A stretch of 64,000 bases of DNA from Lomentospora prolificans (taxonomy: Eukaryota; Ascomycota; Sordariomycetes; Microascales; Microascaceae), in assembly GCA_029532625.1 (NCBI GenBank), contig JARFXM010000006.1, positions 3,534,001 to 3,598,000 on the forward strand, read 5' to 3'. The position numbers and the translations under genes are program-made. Shown piece by piece: positions 11,512-23,834 of this stretch (within the stretch, counting starts at the first letter, position 1; every line of letters begins with the position of its first letter). The notes under the pieces were generated by a model. That model saw only the letters and a program-made list of their open reading frames with translations. It was not told the origin of the DNA and did no database searches.

Positions 11512-12747
11512 GATGTGCACTGCTGGATTAGTCCAAGTTCCTGCGACGTACGAAGAAGCCAAGGTCACAAAATAGGGGCCTTCCACCAAGTCTCTTTTAT
11601 ATACGCAGGGCCACTACGACTGGAGATCAGGATGACTCAGCGCCGAATACGATCAAGATCTTCCAAGTGATGCTGACTGCATCACAAGCAGAAGGGCCCA
11701 TTTGCCTATCCAAGGAGTCCATGCAGCCGTCATTACCTGGGCTTGGGTGTCATCAGGGCTTACAGTGTTAATTCCTGATGCTACATTGTGCAAGGTCTCC
11801 TCTCCTCCGGCGTCCGGGTACATACCTCCGCGTCAGAAAGGAGGGCAGAGTCCTACTTATCTCGGGTTAAGAGAGAAACCCATGAGTCTATCCAGTATAT
11901 TGAATACTATCTTCCCAACGTGGTAGACACCCTGTAATAGCACCATTAAAACTTTGTCAAGTCGGACCATGACCTTTACGAGCTGCGAAGGCAGCCACCA
12001 TCCCTTCGTTCAGCAATGCGTACCTCTCGTTAGGATACCTGCAGCTACGGAATGAAGTTCTACTTCTATCATGATTCAAGGTCCATGTTTCACGATAGGA
12101 GGCCTTGATGTTATTCTCACGCCTCACGCTGAGGATTGTGACTTTCTAAAGGCACCGGATACCTCGTATCCCGCCGATACTGGAGTTAGCTGCTCAGCGG
12201 GGAATTAGGAAACAATGATCCGGATGTCAAGTGACTTGGTGTACACACTTTGCAGACATATAGCGGCTCCGATGCCCCGCTTGACGACGTTGTTATTTTT
12301 CATCCAATGGTTTCCCTGTCAAAGATGGCAGTACGGCGAGCCGGACGGGAGAGGTGTTGGGACGTGCATATACATGGAGATTGTAATAATAGAATGCGCC
12401 TTTAGAGGACGGCGGTTAATACCTGGCTGACATCCTACTCCAAATGTCCTACGCCGTGCAGGATTATTACTCTATATCGACCATTAAGGCGAATGGCCCA
12501 TCTTCAATAAGAACCTGACATAATAACTAGGGTCGAGAAGTCCAATAAGTTTCTATCGATGTAACTTTTCCGTAGAAAATAACTTTGATAAAGAATATGT
12601 ATCTATTCCATTTAAAACGATTCTCAGTTGTATTTAGATGGGATACATGTGATGTGCCGCGATGTGATCAATCTGAGCCTCCCCGGATTTGGCTGGTCGT
12701 CACCAGCCCAGTCCAGGGGCTATTAAGACTTTGGCCAGAAATATAAG
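11512..12747. other. intergenic
   Basis: No supported gene in about 1.2 kb. Short open frames at 11702-11926 and 12215-12430 lack recognisable domains. The part next to 11511 is the promoter of the sulfotransferase-like gene. Confidence 0.4.
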
Positions 12748-12802
12748 TCATCGAAGTAATCGAAGTCACCGAAGTAATCGAAACCATCGAAGTCATCATT
12801 GT
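12748..12802. repeat. imperfect 9-bp tandem repeat (ATCGAAGTA)
   Basis: About five units of a 9-bp motif (ATCGAAGTA, ATCGAAGTC, ACCGAAGTA, ATCGAAACC, ATCGAAGTC) stand in tandem. It is a small minisatellite with no evident host gene. Confidence 0.7.
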
Positions 12803-12969
12803 CACTACTTAATCCTCAGTATCTTCGTCCTTGTTTCTTTTCAACTTTTCTGTGCTGATTTATGTGCATGGTAGACAGACGACGCACGATAGGCCTGTTT
12901 GTTTGCTCTGATCAGTGGTTTAACGGATTCCGAGTCCCATTCTGGGAGTTGTTGCATTGGACTATCGCC

Positions 12970-13480
12970 ATGTCGACCCAAGACAACAACTCCAATCAAC
13001 AGAGTCGGACGCCTCCTCCCATTGGGGGACCGTCGGAGACAGCTCCAGTTTTGCCGCCAGTGCACTGGGCGGCCTCGACGGTAAGTCCCCATGTTGGAGC
13101 ATCTTGCTCCACGTCTCTGATACGATTACAATAGCATCGTCAATCCTAAAATACAGGACCCTCAATAGTCGTACCTACCACAAGGAGATTGGAAACGCCC
13201 AATACTGATGGGCTTTTACAGCTTGTCAACCTAAAAGTACTTTTCCACGCCAAAGTAATCGCTAATCGATGAGATTATCCTTGTGGCTAGGGCGGCGAAG
13301 GACCAGCGTCAAACGGAGTCCTTAGACATCCTGTAAGCCATGTTCACGAATCCAAAGCCCCCTTGGCTATCAACGTCTACGATTAATGCAGACATCATCT
13401 CCTCTCCCTTGTTCTAGACGACAAGCTTTTCCTAGCTCCTATTAAGGAGCCCAAGGTTTGTAACCTGCTTGCTGTCTTGG
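12970..13480 (+). pseudogene. decayed plus-strand gene of unknown family
   Basis: A first exon-like stretch starts at ATG 12970 (MSTQDNNSNQQSRTPPPIGG) and ends at a good donor GTAAGT (13081). Further protein-like pieces follow in other frames: IVVPTTRRLETPNTDGLLQL near 13165-13230 and DDKLFLAPIKEPKVCNLLA near 13419-13475. Stops interrupt all frames. The order suggests one gene or a transposon ORF in decay. I do not recognise it with confidence. Confidence 0.35.
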
Positions 13481-14212
13481 GCGTATAAACGGCCGTTACT
13501 GATTACCAAGTGGCCGAGTAGAAAGTACCCGACATTGGAACCAGTCCTGGTGAGTGAGTTACCAACATACTCCATTATTTAGAGGCCAGCCTAATGCGCA
13601 GTATTATTCCTACTTGTAGGTATCTCGGCAGGGTAAGCAACCCCCAGTAGTTTGACGCATAGCGCACAACAGCGGGTTCGCCGACCGTTTCCCCGACTGC
13701 GAGGTGATGGGGACAGAAATCCCGCCCACTCAGCCAACATGGGTACCATCAAATCTCAAATTGTAAACTGCCAATATCCTATCGGCCAGCATGGATGCTG
13801 AATGTGCGTCTTCATGGTGAGATTGAGGGCTGCACGCAAGAATGGACCTTTCCCTCAGACAGCTTCGACTTTGTCCACATTCAATACTTGCTCGGAAGTA
13901 TCCCGGACTGTCGATAACCCCATGTCGAGGGGAGAGCGTTGGCCTAGACATGAACAGGGAGCGCAGTTTACATGTTGTTCCGGCCAATGATTCATGACTT
14001 ATGCTCCTGAAACTTAGAGGCTGGATATCTACGGTTCTTTCTGCAGGTCATTTCCGTTTCCAGCCTGATAGCTTCAGACTCTGTCTATAGTAGCCTATTT
14101 TCATAATAAACAAGTATAATTTATGCTTGGGCTGCTCAACCCTGGCGTCTGTTGTGACTTGAAGCTTTATCAAACTGCACGTTGTATTTTCATGTCTCCT
14201 CAACTCAGCTAG

Positions 14213-15463
14213 CTATACCTCGTCAATACGTTGCTCTGGCCAATCTTTACTGCAGCGGTTATTCAGGTGCACTTCGTTTGCCCACACAGCTGTTTTCTTG
14301 GTGTCATGTCCGCGAGACCTTTCGACGGAAGGTAGTTGGGACATCCTGACAAACCTCAATCTCGCCGTTGTAGGGCCTTTCCGCCGAATGAATGCACGGA
14401 GAACGGGAATCGAGACAGCAATAATCGTGGTAGCAAGTTCGGCAATGCCAAGAATTTTCAAGTCGATCGTCGTTGCTTCAATATCGTTAGTAGTCGGCAG
14501 GGTACGACGGGAGGTATCAACGTACATTTGACATCGGAGATATCGGGAAGGCTGATGATCTTGAGAAAAGACATGATACCCGAGCTAAGAGGGAGTTGGA
14601 TCTTAGCAAGTAAACAATGACAAGGATGGATCTGGAGGAACGCACAAAACACCCATACTCATAGCTACAAGGGCACCAATCTTTTCCCTCCTGAAAATTG
14701 CAACGTTCCAAACTATCTTCCACGGCAGTAATGCGAGAATAATATCCATTGCGCCAGAATATACTATCAAAAAGAATGGTTAATCAAGCCTCTGAAGCGA
14801 CATGGGAATCTCGTGTCTCACAGGAGAGATAACTTACCGGAGCAGAACATCTGATAGTGCTCAACTGTATTTTTCGGCCAACATTGACCGTCCAGCATCT
14901 CATTAAAGAGCTTCTGGATTGGCCAACACTGGATAAACAGGATAATAGCGGAAGCGCCGAGGACGAGGTTTATAGATATGACGAGGAACCACACAAACCA
15001 CTTTGTCCAGCCAGTCGAAATGCGTAGGAGAGTGATGCCGAACGACGTCTTACTCCAAGCAGTTCCGAGGATAGTGGTGAAGCCTGCGGCGTACGAGAAC
15101 TCGGCGACTTTGGGTATATTTTCCAGGACCATGTCCTCGAAATGCATACCAATGCCGTATTTGACACCCTCAGTCAGCAAAGCCGACGATATGAGGAGAT
15201 TAATCTATGGGCATTCAATCATTAGAATTCACCCTCAGGAAGCTGGTGATAGGAAAGGGAGGGAAATAGTGCTTCAAAGTGCTAGATACCCAGCTAACAA
15301 TCAAAAAGTGATCATCCCACCAGAGAGATCGCTTTTGAGAGACCTTGGCAAATATTCGCAAACCGAGAAATAAGCCCGAGACAATGGTCATTGACCAGAT
15401 CGAACCCTCCAACATCGGACTATAGTCGGCGACAGGCCCATCTTTGTTGGCCTTATTAGCCAT
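14213..15463 (-). CDS. Pth11-like integral membrane protein (fungal rhodopsin domain), five exons
   Basis: Exons 15463-15290, 15204-14838, 14763-14646, 14584-14526 and 14475-14213 join in frame to 326 residues. Introns are 50-85 nt with donors such as GTAAGT, GTGCGT and GTACGT; the last has CTAAC. The protein has seven predicted membrane helices typical of the fungal rhodopsin domain: an early helix (SMTIVSGLFLGLRIF) followed by SLWWDDHFLIVSW, then FTTILGTAWSKTSFGITLLR, the conserved QCWP, YSGAMDIILALLPWKIVW, SMGVFSG and a final LGIAELATTIIAVSIPVLRA. Such proteins sit in the plasma membrane; some (Pth11) sense surface cues, most are uncharacterised. There is no CFEM domain. The gene looks intact although it starts only about 290 bp from a heavily mutated transposon. 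Confidence 0.88.
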
Positions 15464-15749
15464 GATGAGTAATAGGTTGCTGGATGGCAGAGGAAACGCG
15501 GCACGAAAGCAAGAGACCCGCGATAGTCTTCTGTTGTATTACGATGCGGTAATATGCCGGCGGTTTCCATGTGCAGATATTAGCCCAGGCGGAACGGCCT
15601 TCGACTGACTCCTTATTAATGCACCGGCGGCGCCGACTAAAAAGAAGTGGGGACGGGAGGATGACGGGATCTATATAACCGCGTCTTCGATGAGGCGCGG
15701 GGTAGATAGCCCTGTTCACTGGAATATCTTGGGTTGTGGATGTGAGGGT
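15464..15749. other. short intergenic between rhodopsin-domain gene and LINE relic
   Basis: It holds the promoter of the rhodopsin-domain gene. Base composition is still normal here (CG, CA and TG all present), so the mutated compartment begins abruptly after it. Confidence 0.5.
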
Positions 15750-15766
15750 TTGACATAAATGGCTTG
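15750..15766. repeat. putative target-site duplication, left copy
   Basis: TTGACATAAATGGCTTG here matches TTGACACAAATGGCTTG at 20749-20765 in 16 of 17 positions. The single difference is CA versus TA, the change RIP makes. The two copies bracket the LINE relic. Confidence 0.6.
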
Positions 15767-17079
15767 AGTTTATTCCTATTATCAGCTATTTACCTGGCTA
15801 TCCAGGTCTATTAGCCCTATTCTAGTCTCTGCCTATTATGATTATATAAAGGGAAGGGTGATTGCTTTTAGAGTAAGTGATATTAGGGGAAAAAATTAGG
15901 GGATCCCTATTCTGGCTATGTGGTACCTAGGTATTACTTAGCCAAGTTTTATACCCTATAGCACTATATAATTATTTATAGGGAGCACCTAGTAATATTA
16001 TTAGTTAGTAGTCTATGTGTATATAGCTTAGTTAGTTAGTAGTAGGGGGTACCCTTATCTATAACTTATATATAGTTCTAGTACTATTTATTTAGGCTTA
16101 CTATCTAGTAGTATATATCCTCTAGCCTATACCTAAGGGGGGGTATCCTCCTTATCTAGGTTTATAGCTATAGCTACCTAGTATTAGTAGATCTTATTAG
16201 ACCTAATTACCTATCTTAGGGTAGCCCTAGCTTAGCTCCCTCTAAGGATCCTATCTAGGTTAGTATTATTCTAGGGTTTACTTATTAGCCTAGGTAGTAT
16301 ATCTAAGTAGGCTATTATAATATATTAAAAGGTTTCCTCTTAATTCCTATATTTATAGTTAGTTCTATATCCTAGGACCTACCTTTATACTAGGTAGTTA
16401 TCTAGGCTTATATATCTAATCTTTACTTAGGTTAGTAGTAAACTCTATACCTTTATTAGCCCCCTATACCTTACTTATACTTAGTACTTACTTTATATAG
16501 GGTTCTTAGAAGCTACTATCTTAGTATATTACCCCCTAGTATATTTAGTATACTATCTCTACTTCTACTATTCTATTATTATATTATAATTTTAGCCTCT
16601 TAGTATAACTACCTATCTATCCTATAGATTAGTATAGCTAGTTTACCTCCTCCTATTATTACTTAGTAGGGTAGCTTTAACTACTATTTTATATATTACT
16701 TTAGCTTTTACTTTATAATCTTCTCTATTAATTAGTATAGCTATCCTCTAATTTAGGTATAGATTAAGAGGGGGGATAGCTACCTCTATATATAGGATAT
16801 ACCTAGGGGTTAACTTATAGGCCCTTATAATTATATAAAAATACTACCTTAGGGTTTCCTTAAGTCTAAGGGCTAGCCCTTTAGGTATTATATCCCCTAG
16901 TTCTATAACTATATAGAAGACTACTACCTTATATATAATAGTATTTTATATTATTATTATATATATTATCCTTATCTACTATAAGGTATAGCCTTATATT
17001 TTTATAGTTAGCTATATTAGTACTAGGCTTTATCTTTTTAGTTTACTAATAATAACCTTTATATATTTATTAAATCTAA

Positions 17080-17600
17080 GCTTATAGTTAAGCTAGATTC
17101 CTAGGAACCTATTACTTATTATAAATACTAGGGTAGTATTTATATCTAATATAACTATCTTACTTAGGGTAGTATATACTTAGTAGAAGTATATTAGCTT
17201 ACTCTTTACTAGTATAAAAGCTATCCCCCTTACTTATACTTATATTCTTACTACCTACTATACCCTCTCTAGTACTCTATAAGTATTAGTAATTATCTAA
17301 GTAAGGGCTAGGAGATTAGTATTATTTATATACCTAATAGTAATTACTCTCTTATCCCTCTCTAGCTTTTTAAAGAGTAGGGTTATAAAGAGGATAAAGA
17401 GTATAGGGGATAGTAGTAAGCCTTATAGGATACTAGCTCTTACTATTATTAGGGGGGTATCTTTTCTATTAAATATTAGGGTAGTAGTCCTATTTCTAAA
17501 GTAGTTTTAGACTTATAGGTAGATTTATTATAAGAGGTTTAGCTAGTATAGTATTAAGATAAACTACTTATAGTCTATAGTATTAAAGGCTCCCTATAAG
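17080..17600 (-). pseudogene. reverse transcriptase core of the LINE relic
   Basis: Read on the minus strand with stops ignored, this segment shows AFNTIDYK (RT motif A, about 17590-17567), FRNRTTTLIFNRKDTPL, then SIL-stop-GLLLSPILFILF, which corresponds to GIPQGSPLSPILFILF (motif B). It continues to RYINNTNLLA (about 17335-17305), the place of the catalytic YVDD box, and ends with RFLGI. The changes (Asp to Asn, Gly/Pro loss, Gln/Trp/Arg to stop) are all G-to-A or C-to-T. This is one of the clearest domain identifications in the mutated region. Confidence 0.85.
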
Positions 17601-20600
17601 TTAAGTTATAGGAGTAAGGCCTTAATACTACTTACTTATATTTTATAGATTATATCTATAACTAGGTAGGCTACTAGTTCTATAGAGTAAGATCTCTAGT
17701 TCCCTATCTATCTTTCTAATAAAATATTATTCTATTTAGCTACTTTTACTAGCTTTATTACTAGGATAGTCTTAATTACCTTCCTAACTATACTTAGTAG
17801 TATAATTAGTCTCTATACTTTAAGTTCCTATAGCTAAGCCTAGGTCTTATTAGGTTTCCTAATTACTACTATTCTAAATACTTTAAAGTAGGAGGGCTAG
17901 TAGCCTAGCCTAAATAATACTATAGCTATAGTAGCTAGGTAGGTATATATACCCTCTCTATAAATCTATAGTAGCTAGTTTAAGATATTATCTAATCTAG
18001 TAGCCTTCTAGGGTACTATCCTATATATTACTACCTAGATTTTATCTAATATAACTATCTATATTATAAAGATCTAGCTAACTATAGGAGTTAGTAAAAG
18101 TAATAGTAGTATATTTAGTATTAAGAAGAACCTTTTTATAAAGGTAGTAGCCTTATCCTAGTAACTTATTATAGTATTCCCTATCTAGATAGTAAGTAAT
18201 AGGATCTTAACTAAGCTATTAGGTATATAACTCCTTAGCCTAGCTTACTTTTTTAGTTACTAGATATTAGTATTATAGTTTACTATAAAAGCTAGTAGCC
18301 TCCTCTAGTAGTCTCTTCCTACTATTCTAATTACCTTTTATTAGTTTATCTAAATATACTTAATAGCCTATTAAAGCTCTAATAAGTCCTCTCTATCCCT
18401 CTATTACTTCTCTAGCCTCCTAAGGTTCCTAGTTAAGTCCTCTATTAAATAGTTCTATCTTAAGTATTTTTTCCTATAAGATATACTTTTTAAAAGGGTA
18501 GTAGTTATTACTATTACTACTAGTTATTTAATTAGAGTAGTTATCCTCTCTTCTAGCTCTTAGATAGTTATAATTAGTCTAGGGGGGATTAAGAATACTA
18601 CCTTTCCTAGCTCTTCTACTTACTCCCTATTTATCTTTACCTAGCTATAACCCTTTAAGGGGGACTATAGTATTTTAATATAAATTCTAATAGTCTATAG
18701 GATATAATCTAACCTATACTATAGCTCTAGCCTTTTATATTAGATTAGTAGGGTCTATAAGCCCTATATTAAGTCTAGGGCTAATAATATTACTATTATA
18801 TTCTCCTTAAGACTATATCTAATAAGTATCCTTAATAAGGTTAGGAATATAAAGTCCTACTTATTTATAGTATTAATAAGGGTTTAGATACCTAAGCTCT
18901 CTCTATTATATAAGTTCTAAAAAAAATAATATATATTAAAGTTATTTATAATAATATTTACCCCTTTTACTAGTCTAATAATTATAATTAATAATATCTA
19001 CTACCCTTCTCTTATATATTATTTATAGTATATACTAAATATATTAATTAGGTTTTCTAAGTCTAGGTATAGTATAATCCTAGCCTAATCTCTTAAGCTA
19101 TTATTATCCTAATAGGTAAAGGGGAGTATCCTCTTAATATAGATAGCTACCTACTCTTAGCTACTCTATATCTTAGAGTATAGTCTACTTAGAGGCCCTA
19201 TAATATCTCTATTATAGTTAACTACTAGTTTTTAGATTAGGATAATATTACTATCTTAGTCTAAGGTAGTAAAGGCTACTATAGCTAACTTTACTAGGTT
19301 CTAGGTTATAACCTTAATTATATATAATCTATAAAACTAGGGATAGACTAAGTTCTATAATCCTAACCTTTTTAGATTTATTTAGTATTCTACTAGCCCT
19401 CTCTTTTATAGGGGTAGAAGGTTTATCTTAAACTAGGGGGGTTATTACCCCTCTATTCTAGTTTAATACTTCTATAGGCTATCTTACCTAATTATCTTTT
19501 ATAGAGTCTTTACTAAAGATATATTTCCTATTATAAGTAGGGTATTTATTATTATAGTTAGGGTATCTTCTCTCTTCCTAGCCTATATTATAGTCCTTAG
19601 AGAGGTATCTACTTCTATAATAATGGTATCTCTATTACTATCTATATCTATATACTATATAGCCCTATACTTAGTAGTTATAATATAGTAGTTTATAGCT
19701 ATCCTCTCTCTAGTCTATTATAAAATAATATTTATAGTCTAGGATAATCCCTTTATACTTAAGTATATTTACCTCTTTAAGTAAGGCTATAGTAATCCTT
19801 ATACTACCTATTAGAGAGGCTTTTTCTATAAAGTAGAGAGGCTTAATATTAAGGATAGTAATATTACTACTAATAGCTAATTTTACTACTATTTATAGAG
19901 TTTATCTATCTTATAGGAGCTTTATAAGGATATTTCTAGTTATTACTTTAGGGCTAGAAGCTAAGAAGGGTAATATAAAATCTTTATCAAGTCCTATTAC
20001 TAGTTATACCTACTTATCTAATTTCCTAAACTATCTTAGCTAGTCTAACTTATTAAATATAATAATTATATCCCTATTTAGGAGTTAGTAAGCTCCCTTT
20101 ATTAGTACTTACTTATCTATACCTTATATAGCCTTATTTACCTTTTAGATTAGACTAGTAGTAGTAATATTTATTAGATTTTCCTATATCTTAAGAATTA
20201 TTTTAGTATTTCTATAATCTTTCTAGGGTAAGGGGTAGTTACTATAAGGATATATTAGTATAGTCTAGGTACTCTTATTATTATTATTATTAACTACCTT
20301 AGTCTATATATAGCCTACTACTATAGTATAGGATACTAGAGTAGTCTTTTACTAGGTAATTATACTAGTAAAGAGGTATTACTTAATAAAATAAACTACT
20401 AAATTAGCTAGTAGGTAGTTCCTAATTATATTTATAGCTTATTTAAAGTTATTAATTAGTTATATTAGGATCCCTACTTTCTATATAGTAGTATAGCTTA
20501 GTTATATTAGTCTAGGGGTATTTGAGATAGGGGTAGAGGGTGTAGGCCTGGATGGAGGGTCTGGCCTATATACTAGCCTTGCCTTATGTAGTGCTACTGG

Positions 20601-20702
20601 GTCTAAGTCTATTATATATTGTCTCTTGGCTATGAGTGGTTAGATGGGGGGATATAGATTAGGTGTTGAATGGGGTTTTTGCGTATAGAGAGTGCGTATC
20701 GC

Positions 20703-20747
20703 GTATATTAAAGTTGTTGTGTGCACGTGTATATTAAAGTTGTTGTG
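20703..20747. repeat. two copies of a 19-bp unit, 26-bp period
   Basis: GTATATTAAAGTTGTTGTG occurs at 20703-20721 and 20729-20747. The repeat lies just inside the right end of the LINE relic, where RIP is weak, and may be part of its 5' region. Confidence 0.75.
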
Positions 20748-20748
20748 G

Positions 20749-20765
20749 TTGACACAAATGGCTTG
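20749..20765. repeat. putative target-site duplication, right copy
   Basis: TTGACACAAATGGCTTG, the partner of 15750-15766. This copy keeps the CA that became TA on the left. Confidence 0.6.
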
Positions 20766-23700
20766 GCTAGGTTCGGATGTTCGCTGTGAAATTCGGGTTC
20801 TTAGGACCTAATTCCTGCAGCGTCAAAAGCAAGCGTTGTTTTGAAGCGGTGGCGGGCGCTGAATTAAGCAAGGTTGTGTCTGTGTCCGGATGTGGCGTGC
20901 GCCGAGCTTTCTCCCTCCTTCGCGGCTTTTGCCAAGCTAGGGCTAGCCGAGAGTGACTTGTGCGGGCAAGGAGCACCTTACTGCTGGCTGGCTGGTAAGT
21001 GCGGAAGCTGGGGTGATGGGAATTTGCACCAACCAGGCCGCGCCCACAGCGGGTTTTGCGTGTCGATCTCGACTTGAAAGGGCGTGGATCGAATATCCGT
21101 CAAACAGCCAGCGTCGGCCTTCAGACGCTGGTCCCCAAGGGGACGCAGCCACTACGGATATCTTAGGCCGCATACCGGTTTGGGGACCACCTCCATGCAG
21201 CGAACCCTTAACTCTTTGGCTAGAGTTGAAAGCGAGCTGAAAGGCAGTTAGACACCAGCAGCCACGAGTCTTTATTCCCTATCCTAGTGTTCAATCGTCC
21301 AGCCGCAGAAATCTTCTTGACGAAGCAGGTAGACCCTCAATCCTGTAGCTCAGCATTTCTTACATATATTATCACGATTACCTCCAGAAGCCGAAGGCCT
21401 TTCTAGGCCCCTATCTCCTACCAGCAGGAAACTTGATCGGCGCAGGCTAGACCTGACTACCGTGGTTCGTTGTAAATAGATAATATTACTTCGTCGCTCA
21501 AGACTCCTTGTGGGATAAAGAGCTCCAAATTTATCCATCACAGATCGTGAAGTCTGACTAGGCATCGAGTTCCTTGTGAAGCAGGGCCGGATCCCGTACC
21601 ACGCGCTATCGCTTTCCCTTCATCTCCTTTAGTCGCCGGTGACGGGCGCCCCCTGCTTGCATCCTCGATGCCGGGTGTGCGTACCGCTGCCTCTCTCAAT
21701 GAGTAGAATCCGGTAAGGTGAAAAGTTGATCAATAAATTCCTAGTATTTCTAGCCAGGAGACACTTTCGACGTACACCTATTCAGGGATCAGACTTGCTA
21801 GCCTGTGACAAAAAAGTACAAGTCTAATCCAATTTAGGAAAGAGTAGAGATACCTAGTACAACACTCTATTTACATACAAAAGCAGGTGCTAGTACTCTC
21901 ACTATCAAGGTCAGGTACCAGTTGCAGCCTTCTCACTATGAAGTGCAATAGATGCCTAAGGAATCTAGTCGTCGTATGTTTTGCGAGCGATATCGTCATA
22001 GGACTAAAGGATCCGAACGCGAAGTCGTTCATCGCGAGTAAGCTACTTCTTATAGGTCCTCTGTAGTGGCTGCGGCTTAGTATCATCGTCTATCACGATA
22101 TAGGTATTTAGGAGGAATTTAATAGTGTTTACCTACCTTTATTGTAGGGCTAGGCGGGTGAAAATGGCCTCGATATCCATTATGGCCATCTATCGTTGGT
22201 AACTGATCTTGGAGAAGTCATCAGTGAAGAAGGCTTTAAAAGCCCAAGGCTGAGAAACGCGACATCTGTGGCTTGTTTTGGTAGAAGTATCTTACTATAT
22301 AAATTACTATGTGGAGGTACCTTTCAGGGGACCCCTGTAAGACACGCTTGAAGTTTCGCGCTAACAAGTCTAATCCCTCTGGGAGATATAGAAGGCGAAC
22401 TTGGGTTGGTAAAACAGCCACAGTGACGAACTATACCGTATTTGGTTGGTGGGTTCGGACGATGAAGCTCCGCGGTTTAGACAAGGATTCTCTGCACTGA
22501 GCCAGCCCTGAAGCACTGGCGTTGGTTGCGGTCCTCTGTGATCGGCGTATTCGAGGGGTGACACCATCTGGTTTCGACATCGGTCCCTTGAAGGGGTAAC
22601 GAATAGGACAACGAGCGAGAGTTCGCGAGCTGTATTATGTCAATCTCAGACTAGCAAGCATTCAGTTTTCCCACAAGCCACCCAACCACCCCTCAAAAAA
22701 ACACAACAAATAAAAAGGTCGGTCGACAGGATCACAGAAATCCGAAGCCACGGAGAGGAATGTGATACCCTCAGAGCAGTTGCAGTCTTGTCTGAACTCT
22801 CGTCAGCCAGACTACTTTTGAGAGGGATTATTCCTTTCAAGCTGGAACCAAAACGACAAGATTTCTCACTCCGCAAAGCCAAGTCTTATTAAGCCTAACT
22901 AGAAACCGGGGAGTCGCCGTGGGAGTCGTTCTGAGAGTCTACTCGTACGCTCGGACATGATCGGCATGATCCGCCGGAATGCCAGGGGTCTGGGTGCAGC
23001 TGGGTTCCCGCTAAGGTGTGTTTAAGCGAGGGAATTCGGAGTGACGAGAACCCCAGTTGAATCTCGTTAGCCGCCCGCTCAGGAACTCCAGCAGAGCATA
23101 CATGAAGGTGAGCGATGCAAGAAAGTGCTTGGGAACGCCCGAGCGTGTGTTATATTTGTTCCTGGTCCTCGCTCGCGCATAGTCAAACGCAGAACGTACA
23201 CTCGGCGACGGCATTGTTACTCTTTCCGATCTTGATTTCATCAAAGGCGCCAAGTCTGCAAAGTAATGCTAGTTTGGCGCATTCTGGAGGCATATGACTT
23301 CCATTCCGTCTCCCTTCTGGTCTGGTCTTGGCACCGGCCCAAGTGCCTGCTTCCCTAGAAACATGAATGGCTCAGTGGCACACATTCAGGTGAGTCTTGC
23401 ATGAGACTATTACGCATGAAAGTTGAATAGTCTTTCCTCTAAGCACGCACCCAGACGCACGTGCGGGTGCTCCTGTTGACCATTATCAATCATACATGTC
23501 GCAGGGTCGTGTGCGAGAACAAAGGGGATTTCTTCTCAAGCACGAAATTCTCTAACACACTAACTGGAATTCGAAATTACCAGGGCGCATCGGCGCGAGA
23601 GAAACACGGCATGATGTGATCTCGGACGCTTTGGGGGAAAGGGGTACCGATGGGCTTGGCTAAACGAGCGAGGCTCAGCTTACAGTTCTCGACTCTTAGA

Positions 23701-23834
23701 AGGCTGCAATACTGAGGCATAGGTGGTATTACAATTACAATGCCATGTTCAGAAAGATCGAATAATATCACATGGACCGTCCCCTAGCAACTCCCTGGCG
23801 CACATGTCGCCCGCACCTCTCTCATATGTCGTGC
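20766..23834. other. 3.1-kb gene-poor stretch
   Basis: I support no gene here. The part 20800-21250 is GC-rich with short open frames on both strands (for example plus 20953-21240) lacking known motifs. The rest, including 21350-21565, 21871-22086 and 22646-22882, holds only short unlinked open frames. Composition returns to normal immediately after the LINE relic. The last part is the 3' flank of the next gene. Confidence 0.4.

Larger units (their letters stand above)
15767..20748 (-). mobile_element. RIP-mutated non-LTR retrotransposon (LINE, Tad1-like) relic
   Basis: From about 16030 to 20520 the DNA is AT-rich and nearly lacks the dinucleotides CA, TG and CG, while TA is very frequent; I found only isolated exceptions (for example near 19624 and 19987). 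That is the end state of RIP, which turns CA into TA on both strands. The minus strand still reads as a reverse transcriptase when stops are ignored (17600 down to 17080). No open frame survives, so the element is dead. Its length of about 5 kb fits a Tad1-type LINE. The right 200 bp (20550-20748) are much less mutated and contain a 26-bp-period repeat. No clear poly-A tail is visible at the left (3') end. A near-perfect 17-bp direct repeat flanks it. Confidence 0.85.

Noticed and set aside
22907..22920. CGGGGAGTCGCCG, similar to the cluster word before the GH5 gene
   Set aside because: It lacks two central bases of the word and lies in a gene-poor stretch far from the cluster; a chance partial match is likely.
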